From: Aliarcobacter cryaerophilus ATCC 43158
GTDB lineage: Bacteria > Campylobacterota > Campylobacteria > Campylobacterales > Arcobacteraceae
Assembly: GCF_003660105.1 (NCBI RefSeq)
Contig: NZ_CP032823.1
Coordinates: 248,001 to 312,000, forward strand
Direction of reading: 5' to 3'
Length of the DNA: 64,000 nucleotides
Below, one piece after another: positions 52,486-64,000 of the stretch (the first letter of the stretch is position 1; every line of letters starts with the position of its first letter). The position numbers were made by a program, and so were the translations under genes. A model generated the notes under the pieces. It saw nothing but the letters and a program-made list of their open reading frames with translations. It searched no databases and had not been told where the DNA came from.

Positions 52486-54702
52486 ATGATAAGTAAAGAT
52501 TTAAGGCATATTTTTGCACAAGCAATAAACTATGCAAAAGCAAATAAGCATGAATATTTAACACTAGAGCATATTTTTTTAATGCTAATAAACAATTCAA
52601 CAATAGAAGATATGTTTTTTGATTTAGGTGTTGATACAAAGATTTTATTTGATGATTTAAAAACATATATAGAAGCAAATACCCCAAAATTTAAGGATGA
52701 TATAAAAGACGATCCAATAGAAACAATAGCTTTATCGTCAACTATTGAGTATATGGTAGCACATACTCAAAGTAGCGGAAAAACAAAAGCCAATGTTGAA
52801 GATATGTTTGTAGCAATTTTAAAAGATGAAAAAGCATACTCTACATATTTATTAAAAAAATTGGGAATTCAAAGAGTAGATATTTTAGAGGAGATTTCTC
52901 ACAAAATGGATGATGAAAATTTTGAGCAAAAAGATGAACAAAGTGATAAAAATGAAAAAGTTTTAGAGCAAAATTCAAGTGAGCTTGTAAGTATCGCAAA
53001 AAAATCTAAAATAGACCCAGTTATTGGAAGAGATAAAGAGTTAGAGAGAGTTATTGAGATTTTAGGAAGAAGAAAGAAAAATAATCCACTTTTAGTTGGA
53101 GAACCAGGAGTTGGAAAAACTGCAATTGCAGAAGGTTTAGCTTTAAAAATAGCAAATAATGAAATACCAGATTTTTTAAAAGACTCTAAAATATTCTCAC
53201 TAGACATGGGATCTATGCTAGCTGGAACAAAATATAGAGGAGATTTTGAAAAAAAACTAAAATCACTTTTAAAAGAGATATCAAAAATTCCAAAAGCAAT
53301 ACTATTTATAGATGAAATTCATACAATTGTAGGAGCTGGAAGCGTTGGTGGAAGTGCTATGGATGCTTCAAATATATTAAAACCACTTTTGGCAAATGGT
53401 AGTATAAAATGTATTGGAGCTACTACTTTTTCAGAGTTTAGAAATGATTTTGCAAAAGATAAAGCTCTTAGTAGAAGATTTGCAAAAGTTGATATAGATG
53501 AACCAAGTATTGAAGACTCTATTTTGATTTTAGAAGGGTTAAAAACAAAATATGAAGAGTTTCATGGTGTTAAATATTCAAAAAGTTCAATTATAAGTGC
53601 AGTAGAACTTAGTAAAAAATATATTCAAGATAGGTTTTTACCAGACTGCGCAATTGATGTAATAGATGAGGTAGGTGCTTCAAAAAAAATTGAGTTATCA
53701 AAAACTTTAAAAACAAAAAATGAAGCAAATATCACAATAGTTTCAAAAGATGTAGAAGATGTTGTTTCAAAAATGGCACATATTCCAGCAAGAAGTGCTA
53801 CAAAATCAGATTTATCACTACTTAAAAACTTAGAAAAAAATATGCAAAAAAGAGTTTTTGGACAAGATAAGGCTATAAATTCAATAGTTCAAGCAATAAA
53901 AATAAACAAAGCTGGATTGGGAATTGATAAAAAACCAATAGGAAGTTTTCTTTTTACAGGACCAACAGGAGTTGGGAAAACAGAAGTAGCTAAGGAATTG
54001 GCACTTCAAATGGGAATTCATTTTGAAAGATTTGATATGAGTGAATATATGGAAGCTCATGCAGTTTCAAGACTAATTGGAGCACCAGCTGGGTATGTTG
54101 GTTTTGAGCAAGGTGGACTTTTGACTGAAGCTATTAGAAAACATCCTCACACAGTTTTGCTTTTAGATGAGATTGAAAAGGCACATCCAGATTTGATGTC
54201 AATTTTACTTCAAGTTATGGACAATGCAGAATTAACAGACAATAGTGGAAATAAAGCAGATTTTCAAAATGTTGTTTTGATAATGACTTCAAATTTGGGA
54301 GTATCTGAAGCAAATGTTATGGGATTTGCTAAAAATGATAAATTAAATGAAAATAGGGCAATAAATAAGTTTTTTGCACCAGAATTTAGAAATAGACTTG
54401 ATTGTGTTGTTAGTTTTGATAGTTTAAGTTTGGATATTGTTTCAAAAGTTGCAGGAAAGTTTATAGATGATTTAGAAAAACAGCTTGAAAACAAGAAAAT
54501 ACAAATAGAAATTAGTAAAAAAGCAAAAGATGAATTAGCAAAACTTGGTTACGACAAAACAATGGGAGCAAGACCTCTAAATAGGGTAATTTCTGAAAAA
54601 ATAAAAAAACCTTTAACAGATGAGATTTTGTTTGGAAAACTTAAAAAAGGTGGAGTAGTTAAAATTGATTTCAAAGATGATTTTGTTTTTATTTATGAAT
54701 AA
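52486..54702 (+). CDS. clpA: ClpA, ATP-dependent Clp protease ATPase subunit
   Basis: ClpA unfolds substrates for ClpP. The 738-aa protein has the N-terminal repeat domain (1-140), and two AAA+ modules with Walker A GEPGVGKTA (about 205) and GPTGVGKTE (about 490). Walker B motifs ILFIDEIHTI and LLLDEIEKAH are clear. The lack of a ClpB-type middle coiled coil identifies ClpA. The sequence looks intact. Confidence 0.96.
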   Translation: MISKDLRHIFAQAINYAKANKHEYLTLEHIFLMLINNSTIEDMFFDLGVDTKILFDDLKTYIEANTPKFKDDIKDDPIETIALSSTIEYMVAHTQSSGKTKANVEDMFVAILKDEKAYSTYLLKKLGIQRVDILEEISHKMDDENFEQKDEQSDKNEKVLEQNSSELVSIAKKSKIDPVIGRDKELERVIEILGRRKKNNPLLVGEPGVGKTAIAEGLALKIANNEIPDFLKDSKIFSLDMGSMLAGTKYRGDFEKKLKSLLKEISKIPKAILFIDEIHTIVGAGSVGGSAMDASNILKPLLANGSIKCIGATTFSEFRNDFAKDKALSRRFAKVDIDEPSIEDSILILEGLKTKYEEFHGVKYSKSSIISAVELSKKYIQDRFLPDCAIDVIDEVGASKKIELSKTLKTKNEANITIVSKDVEDVVSKMAHIPARSATKSDLSLLKNLEKNMQKRVFGQDKAINSIVQAIKINKAGLGIDKKPIGSFLFTGPTGVGKTEVAKELALQMGIHFERFDMSEYMEAHAVSRLIGAPAGYVGFEQGGLLTEAIRKHPHTVLLLDEIEKAHPDLMSILLQVMDNAELTDNSGNKADFQNVVLIMTSNLGVSEANVMGFAKNDKLNENRAINKFFAPEFRNRLDCVVSFDSLSLDIVSKVAGKFIDDLEKQLENKKIQIEISKKAKDELAKLGYDKTMGARPLNRVISEKIKKPLTDEILFGKLKKGGVVKIDFKDDFVFIYE

Positions 54703-54763
54703 CACAATTATTTTACAATCAATTTGATACAATTCCAAAAAAATATTTATAAAAAGGGATAAA

Positions 54764-55213
54764 ATGAAAAAAGGCATTGCAATTGTAGCAACTTCACTAT
54801 TACTATTTGTTGGTTGTACAGAAGACAAAAAAGAGACACAAGAACAAACAGCACCAAAGCAAGAAGTTACTCAAAATGTTGAAGAAAAAGCTAAAGAAGT
54901 TAAAACAGAAGTAAAAGTTGAAGAAAAAAAAGCTGAAGAGCCAAAAGTAGCAAATGAAACTGCTTCAAATGAGTTAAATGCTGAGGCTTTATTTAAAACA
55001 TGTGCATCATGTCATGGCTTAAAAGGTGAAAAAGAAGCTTTAGGAAAATCTCAAGTAATTACAGGTTGGGATAAGAATAGAGTTATAAAAGCTTTAAATG
55101 GTTATAAAGATGGAAGTTACGGTGGAGTTATGAAAAATCTTATGAAAACTCACGTTGAAACAAAAACTCCAGAACAAATTGAAGTTTTAGCAGATTATAT
55201 TTCAAAACTTTAA
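54764..55213 (+). CDS. Cytochrome c lipoprotein
   Basis: A 149-aa class I cytochrome c with a lipoprotein signal: LFVGC puts the lipid-bearing cysteine at 18. A Lys/Glu-rich linker (about residues 20-65) separates the anchor from the haem domain. The haem motif is CASCH (80-84), and MKNLMKTHV probably gives the methionine ligand. It could be an electron carrier between the bc1 complex and an oxidase or peroxidase. It stands alone before the rRNA operon. Confidence 0.88.
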   Translation: MKKGIAIVATSLLLFVGCTEDKKETQEQTAPKQEVTQNVEEKAKEVKTEVKVEEKKAEEPKVANETASNELNAEALFKTCASCHGLKGEKEALGKSQVITGWDKNRVIKALNGYKDGSYGGVMKNLMKTHVETKTPEQIEVLADYISKL

Positions 55214-55243
55214 ATAAATTTGGACAAAAAGTCCAAATTTATT
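55213..55243 (+). terminator. Terminator after the cytochrome c gene
   Basis: AATAAATTTGGAC (55213-55225) pairs perfectly with GTCCAAATTTATT (55231-55243), loop AAAAA. Confidence 0.75.
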
Positions 55244-55366
55244 ACAAATATTAATTAAACCAAGCATATACTTTTTTTACAAATCCCTAAAATACGACTT
55301 TTATAGAACATAAACTCAAAAAAAGTGACAAATTTCAAAATTTAACCAAACTTTAAGAGTAATCTC

Positions 55367-55395
55367 TTGACAAAAGGAAAAAAAGGCACTATAAT
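55367..55395 (+). promoter_or_regulatory. rRNA operon promoter, consensus
   Basis: TTGACA (55367-55372) and TATAAT (55390-55395) with a 17-bp spacer form a perfect sigma-70-type promoter. Transcription would start near 55402. Between 55402 and 55641 there is no gene; this is the 16S leader. Confidence 0.88.
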
Positions 55396-55462
55396 TCCCG
55401 TCCAATTTGACCGAAGGGTTTAAAATTAGAGTTCTTTAAAATAGATATGAAGTTTAAGAAGT

Positions 55463-55499
55463 AATCTTTGTAAACTAAATATAATGATTGTTAAAAGTA
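55463..55499 (+). other. 5' arm of the 16S processing stem
   Basis: Positions 55463-55483 pair with 57226-57246 in a 21-bp stem with two G-U pairs, and 55488-55499 pair with 57212-57223. This encloses the 16S sequence, as expected for RNase III processing. Confidence 0.7.
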
Positions 55500-55640
55500 A
55501 AAAAAATGAAACAAGATATAAATAGTAAAATATTTATTACTTGTCTATAAATTTGAGTGATAATTTTGTAATTAAGTAATTAAAAACAAAAATGTCAGTT
55601 TCAACACTACATAAAGATTAGAGTAAGATTTAATCAAAAA

Positions 55641-57159
<1,519 letters not shown>

Positions 57160-57282
57160 AAAGAAAAAGTATTAAGATTTGTTTCTTAATATAAATAAAA
57201 AAGAAAAAAACTACTTTTAACAACATATATTTAGTTTGTAAAGATTATTTGGAAGAACAACAGATAATTTATAGGTAAATAT

Positions 57283-57359
57283 GGGCCTATAGCTCAGCTG
57301 GCTAGAGCGCTCGACTGATAATCGTGAGGTCTCAGGTTCAAGTCCTGATAGGCCCACCA
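57283..57359 (+). tRNA. tRNA-Ile (GAT)
   Basis: A 77-nt cloverleaf with acceptor stem GGGCCTA/TAGGCCC, anticodon loop CTGATAA giving GAT, T-loop GGTTCAAGTCC and an encoded CCA end. It lies in the 16S-23S spacer as in many bacteria. Confidence 0.96.
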
Positions 57360-57363
57360 TTAT

Positions 57364-57439
57364 GGGGAATTAGCTCAGCTGGGAGAGCGCCTGCTTTGCA
57401 CGCAGGAGGTCAGCGGTTCGATCCCGCTATTCTCCACCA
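57364..57439 (+). tRNA. tRNA-Ala (TGC)
   Basis: A 76-nt cloverleaf with acceptor stem GGGGAAT/ATTCTCC (one G-U pair), anticodon loop TTTGCAC giving TGC, T-loop GGTTCGATCCC and an encoded CCA end. It lies 4 bp after tRNA-Ile. Confidence 0.96.
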
Positions 57440-57796
57440 TATGTATATAAAGAATAAGAGATTAGATATAAGCTTTTAAATAAATAAGAGTTTATATCTG
57501 GTTTTAATCAGAAACGTTACGTTGAATAACTTTAGTTATTTAAAGTAGTATGATATTTAAAAATATAATGTTAAAGTCTTTAAAATTTTTTCGTAAAGTT
57601 AAATAGAAATATTTAATTTTAAATAAAAAATTTCATATCTAAAATTTAATAGAGATATTAAAAACTATAGATAACACAACTATATTGTTAAACTATATGT
57701 TTAATAAGATAGTAGCCAAAGAATATTATCAAATTTAGAGTAATTTTAATTAATTACTCTAGGCAAAAAAAGTAGATCTAAATTTATTTAGATTTA
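57440..57796 (+). other. tRNA-Ala to 23S spacer with processing stem
   Basis: No gene is seen. Positions 57697-57721 are nearly complementary to 60720-60745, on the far side of 23S, with one wobble pair and a one-base bulge, so they likely form the 23S processing stem. Confidence 0.65.
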
Positions 57797-57799
57797 ATA

Positions 57800-60707
<2,908 letters not shown>

Positions 60708-60890
60708 TTTAACAATTTTCTTTGGTTTACTATCTTATTAAGCATATTTACTTATGTTTAATTTGTGTTGATTATATATAGTTATACAAATATGAAATTA
60801 GCTTTTTTAGCTATAAAGACTTTAGCATTAAATTTCTCAAATCACAATTTGAGTGTTAAGAGTTTATTACAAGCTTTTATCACTCAAATT

Positions 60891-61008
60891 TGCTGGTGGT
60901 CAAAGAGAAGTGGAAATACCCAGCCCCATTCCGAACCTGGTAGTCAAGCACTTCATCGCCGATAATACTGCAGGGTCCCCTTGTGGAAACGTAGGTCGCT
61001 GCCAGCTC
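60891..61008 (+). rRNA. rrf: 5S ribosomal RNA
   Basis: A region of about 118 nt with CCCATTCCGAACCTGG, the conserved loop of 5S, and terminal helix GCTGG/CCAGC closing the two ends. An inverted repeat (60846-60855 with 60881-60890) lies just before it in the 183-bp 23S-5S spacer, which otherwise shows nothing. Confidence 0.92.
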
Positions 61009-61039
61009 ATTGAGTTTTTTAAACACCCAACCCACCAAG

Positions 61040-61087
61040 AGCTTATCTTGTCTTACTCTATTTAAGTAGGTCAAGGTAAGCTTTTTT
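61040..61087 (+). terminator. rRNA operon terminator
   Basis: AGCTTATCTTG (61040-61050) pairs with CAAGGTAAGCT (61072-61082) with one wobble pair, followed by six T residues. Confidence 0.8.
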
Positions 61088-61249
61088 ATTGCTTTTTAAA
61101 TACTTATTATTTTTTATCCTATCTAATCAAGTAAGCTTTTCCTTATTCTTTTTCTTACAACTTATTGTTTGTCTTATTTTAAATAACTTACTTATACTTT
61201 TTTATCAATTATTTTTATATATAAAAGCTAAAGCCAAATTTTTTTTAGA

Positions 61250-61255
61250 TATAAT
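61250..61255 (+). promoter_or_regulatory. eno -10 element
   Basis: TATAAT in TTAGATATAATC lies 32 bp before the GTG start of eno. The rest of 61088-61249 is AT-rich and shows no gene. Confidence 0.6.
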
Positions 61256-61287
61256 CTTTCTAAAATATTCAAAACTAGGAGACCCAA

Positions 61288-62565
61288 GTGGTATTTATTG
61301 ATAATGTTTATGCTGATGAAGTTATGGATTCAAGAGGAAATCCTACAGTAAGAGCAACAGTTATTTTGAGTGATGGTACAAAGTCTAGTGCAATAGTTCC
61401 TAGTGGAGCAAGTACTGGTAAAAGAGAAGCACTTGAGTTAAGAGATGCTGATAACAGGTTTTTAGGAAAAGGTGTTTTAAAAGCAGTAGAAAATGTAAAT
61501 ACACAAATTGCAGATGAGCTAATAGGTCAAAGTCCTTTTAATCAAGCTGAGATAGATGCAATTATGAAAGAATTAGATGGTACAAGTAACTATTCAAATC
61601 TTGGTGCAAATGCAGTTCTAGGTGTATCAATGGCAACAGCAAGAGCAGCAGCAGCTTCACTTAATATTCCATTATATAGATATTTAGGAGGAGCAAATGC
61701 TATGACTATGCCTGTTCCTATGTTTAATATCATAAATGGTGGAGAGCATGCGAATAACTCTGTAGATTTTCAAGAGTATATGATTATGCCAACAGGAATT
61801 GAAAACTTTAATGAAGGCTTAAGAGCAGTTGCAGAAATTTACCAGCATCTTAAAAAAATAATTGATGGTATGGGTGAAAGTACAGCAGTTGGTGATGAAG
61901 GTGGATTTGCACCAAATTTAAAATCAAATGAAGAGCCAATATCTGTTATCATGGAAGCTATAGAAAAAGCTGGTTATAAGGCTGGAAAGCAGATATCTAT
62001 TGCTCTTGATGTTGCTGCTAGTGAGTTAATAAATAGTTCAGGAAAATATGTATTAAAAGGGGAGAATAGAGAGTTAACTTCAGTTCAACTTGTAGATTAT
62101 TATGCTGATTTATGCTCAAAATATCCTATTGTTTCTATTGAAGATGGTTTAAGTGAAGACGATTGGGATGGATGGAAAATTTTAACTGAAAAGTTAGGAA
62201 ATAAAGTTCAGCTTGTTGGTGATGATTTATTTGTAACAAATGCAAGTATAGTTGCTGAGGGTATAAAAAAAGGCATTGCAAATGCAGTTTTAATCAAACC
62301 AAATCAAATTGGAACTATAAGTGAAACTATGCAAACTATAAGATTGGCTCAAAGAAACAATTATAACTGTATAATGAGTCATAGAAGTGGAGAGAGTGAA
62401 GATGCATTTATTGCTGATTTTGCTGTTGCTTTAAATTGTGGACAGATAAAAACAGGAAGTACAGCAAGAAGTGATAGAATTGCAAAATATAACAGACTTC
62501 TTGAAATTGGAACAGAGATTGGTTATAGCGAATATTTAGGAAAAGAGCCTTTTTCTAAAAAATAA
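61288..62565 (+). CDS. eno: Enolase
   Basis: Enolase converts 2-phosphoglycerate to phosphoenolpyruvate. The 425-aa protein has [18 protein letters not shown] at the start, the metal-binding region [12 protein letters not shown] and GDDLFVTN, the KPNQIGT lysine motif and SHRSGESED. The start codon is GTG at 61288, with TAGGAG 5 bp upstream. Its stop overlaps the next ATG by one base (TAATG), so it is coupled to the ftsB-like gene, as in C. jejuni. Confidence 0.97.
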   Translation: MVFIDNVYADEVMDSRGNPTVRATVILSDGTKSSAIVPSGASTGKREALELRDADNRFLGKGVLKAVENVNTQIADELIGQSPFNQAEIDAIMKELDGTSNYSNLGANAVLGVSMATARAAAASLNIPLYRYLGGANAMTMPVPMFNIINGGEHANNSVDFQEYMIMPTGIENFNEGLRAVAEIYQHLKKIIDGMGESTAVGDEGGFAPNLKSNEEPISVIMEAIEKAGYKAGKQISIALDVAASELINSSGKYVLKGENRELTSVQLVDYYADLCSKYPIVSIEDGLSEDDWDGWKILTEKLGNKVQLVGDDLFVTNASIVAEGIKKGIANAVLIKPNQIGTISETMQTIRLAQRNNYNCIMSHRSGESEDAFIADFAVALNCGQIKTGSTARSDRIAKYNRLLEIGTEIGYSEYLGKEPFSKK

Positions 62566-62807
62566 TGTCTAATAAAGCAAGTAATATTTTTGGATTTATG
62601 TTAATAGTGATTTTTTCACTATTGGCTACTATTTATTTTGCTTATCATTGGGTAAATCTTCTTTTTGGAGATAATTCAATACAAGTTTATAGCTCTTTAA
62701 AGCATAAAAAAGAGTATTTAGAAGATGAAATTTCGAGATTGCAAAAAGAGAATGCTTATTTACAAAAAGAGTATTTTGAATTAAAAAATTTGGAGCCAGA
62801 AGAATGA
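62565..62807 (+). CDS. FtsB/DivIC-like septum formation protein
   Basis: An 80-aa single-pass membrane protein. The membrane helix is at about residues 9-32, followed by a coiled coil (about 42-75) with KEYLEDEISRLQKENAYLQKE. Size and layout match FtsB/DivIC, which help to assemble the division complex. It overlaps eno by 1 bp and the next gene by 4 bp. The family call rests on topology and position more than on motif. Confidence 0.78.
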   Translation: MSNKASNIFGFMLIVIFSLLATIYFAYHWVNLLFGDNSIQVYSSLKHKKEYLEDEISRLQKENAYLQKEYFELKNLEPEE

Positions 62808-63544
62808 AAAAAGTAATTTTAGGAATAGCTATAATATTTTGTGTAACACTTAGTGGTAGAGATAACCCATTTGCAAAATACGAAGAAGAGACAGGAAGAA
62901 TGTATGAGTTAAATGAAACTCCAAAAACTCTTGAAGAGATTCAAGAAGCACAGTATATTCAAAAAGTACAAAATCAAATGAATACTCAAAATGAACCAGT
63001 TTCATCTGCACCAAAAACTAATACACAAAAAGCACCAGAAAAAACATATACTAAAAAAGAGCTAGAAGCTATTGTACAAAAAGCAAATAAACAAAATGAA
63101 CAAAAAACTAAAGAGATTGTTAAAAAAGAGCTTGCAAATGTAAAAAAAGATCCAGAACAAGTAATTTATGTAAAACCTAGAGCTGATGTAGATAGTGATA
63201 AAATAAGTACTACAGTAAATCCTAATTCAAATTCATTAAAACAAAAAAATATTTTGCCATTTTTAAAGATTGAAAGTAGTGATAATGAGTTGATTATTCG
63301 AAGCGAACATAAAATGTTTAAAAAGTTTTCTATAGACAAAGAAAATAAATTAGCTTTTGATTATAAAGCAAAAGTAAGTTTTAATACAAAAAAAGAGCTT
63401 TTGTCAGGAAATAATTTTAAAAATATAACAGTTGGGAATCATCAAAAAGGTGGTTATTATAGAGTTGCTGTTGAACTTGGTTCTAAAGTAGCAAAGTATA
63501 GTGTTGATGTTAAAGACCAAGAGATTGTAATTAAATTAAAATAG
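62804..63544 (+). CDS. AMIN-domain exported protein
   Basis: A 246-aa protein with a signal peptide (about residues 1-18), then a long Lys/Gln/Glu-rich region (about 45-145) that is probably unstructured, and a C-terminal beta-rich AMIN-type domain (about 150-246, ending YSVDVKDQEIVIKLK). AMIN domains bind the cell wall or direct division and outer-membrane proteins. It matches the position of C. jejuni Cj1670c (CgpA) after eno and the FtsB-like gene. The 4-bp overlap with that gene supports a shared cell-envelope role. Confidence 0.78.
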   Translation: MKKVILGIAIIFCVTLSGRDNPFAKYEEETGRMYELNETPKTLEEIQEAQYIQKVQNQMNTQNEPVSSAPKTNTQKAPEKTYTKKELEAIVQKANKQNEQKTKEIVKKELANVKKDPEQVIYVKPRADVDSDKISTTVNPNSNSLKQKNILPFLKIESSDNELIIRSEHKMFKKFSIDKENKLAFDYKAKVSFNTKKELLSGNNFKNITVGNHQKGGYYRVAVELGSKVAKYSVDVKDQEIVIKLK

Positions 63545-63564
63545 TTTTTAGATTTATATTTATG

Positions 63565-63591
63565 AAAAGAGAAGACTATATCTTCTCTTTT
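63565..63591. terminator. Bidirectional terminator
   Basis: AAAAGAGAAGA (63565-63575) pairs with TCTTCTCTTTT (63581-63591), loop CTATA. It lies between convergent genes and overlaps the stop codon of the MFS gene. Confidence 0.75.
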
Positions 63592-64000
63592 GAATATTTT
63601 GTATAATAAAGTATACATAGTAAAAGTCCCAAAAATGCCATAAAAGCACCAACTAGTGCAGGATATTCAAAACCTAATCCATACAAAAGTGGTATTCCAC
63701 CAAACAGGGCTCCTAAAGAGTTTGCTACATTAAAAGCAGCTTGCATAAATGCAGCTCCTAGCATTTCAGAGCTTTTTGCACTTTTAACCATTACCATATT
63801 TATTGGAGTTCCAACACTCATGGCAAAAACACCACAAACAAAAGTTAAAACAATAGATAAAATCTTATTTTCAGATAATAAAAATACCAATATTAAAAAA
63901 ATCACCATAAAGCTTAAGAGATATATAGCTACTTTTATTGGGTCTTTTTTATCTGCTAAATATCCACCTAAAATATTTCCAACAACCATTCCAACTCCAG
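63576..64000 (-). CDS. MFS transporter, C-terminal part (cut by window edge)
   Basis: The frame is open to the right edge, so only the last 141 or so codons are seen. GNILGGYLADKKDP is the cytoplasmic loop motif (GxxxDrxG type) of major facilitator transporters. Four hydrophobic helices follow. The in-window ATG at 63989 lies within the gene (GVGMVVGN) and is not the start. An AraJ-type drug or sugar efflux protein is possible; the substrate cannot be told. Confidence 0.85.
   Translation of the reverse strand, partial: GVGMVVGNILGGYLADKKDPIKVAIYLLSFMVIFLILVFLLSENKILSIVLTFVCGVFAMSVGTPINMVMVKSAKSSEMLGAAFMQAAFNVANSLGALFGGIPLLYGLGFEYPALVGAFMAFLGLLLCILYYTKYSKEKI

Noticed and set aside
61089-61301. 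Open frame between the rRNA terminator and eno
   Set aside because: It is a low-complexity Phe/Leu-rich frame in AT-rich DNA that contains the eno promoter and overlaps the eno start.

Overview
The window is strongly AT-rich and comes from a member of the Campylobacterota, most likely the Arcobacter group (Arcobacter/Aliarcobacter). This rests on family knowledge and gene order, not on a search: a napAGHBFLD periplasmic nitrate reductase operon, a PEB4-type isomerase next to class II aldolase, a Rieske/cytochrome b/di-haem cytochrome c complex, and enolase followed by an FtsB-like and an AMIN-domain protein. No insertion sequence, prophage or CRISPR array was seen.

Layout. 1-4167: start of acpP, fabG, the preQ0 genes queE-queD-queC (minus), then a small membrane protein and rsmE (plus). 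4231-7022: bc1 complex petA-petB-petC (minus). 7181-9574: thrC and argB (minus). 9654-12386: an AddA-type helicase-nuclease (plus), meeting a ThiE-like gene tail to tail. 13017-16972: atpB, ilvA, fbaA and a SurA/PEB4-type isomerase (minus). 17166-21486: a two-component pair, a cation diffusion facilitator and serS (plus). 21487-21806 has no gene but carries two terminator hairpins and a candidate structured RNA. 21807-23803: a PAS-GGDEF-EAL protein and a small exported protein. 23893-30759: the nap operon. 30883-32540: a Crp/Fnr regulator coupled to a PilJ-type sensor with no output domain, just upstream of a nap promoter that carries an Fnr-like palindrome.

32627-36912 (plus): a TrpD2-like protein, moaA, rpsO, an Rrf2 regulator, a DHH phosphoesterase and a CoA-binding protein. 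36956-40710: a PAS protein with a soluble chemoreceptor, a hemerythrin-PAS protein behind a 21-bp palindrome, and a DUF5718-like protein. 40865-48300 (minus): class I fumarase and a four-gene acyl-CoA cluster made of two CitE-family lyases, a MaoC/mesaconyl-CoA hydratase-like protein, and an 840-residue fusion of an acyl-CoA synthetase with a third CitE-like domain. This cluster is the most unusual metabolic feature. 48524-51450: an McrBC type IV restriction system whose mcrB 5' end is broken by an in-frame stop. 51454-55213: bioD, clpS-clpA and a cytochrome c lipoprotein. 55367-61087: a full rRNA operon (16S, tRNA-Ile, tRNA-Ala, 23S, 5S) with a consensus promoter, processing stems and a terminator. 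61288-64000: eno, ftsB-like, AMIN-domain gene and the 3' part of an MFS transporter.

Taken together the genes suggest a respiratory organism with a bc1 complex and nitrate respiration, energy-linked taxis, and use of organic acids through CoA thioesters. The nitrate module appears to carry its own regulation.
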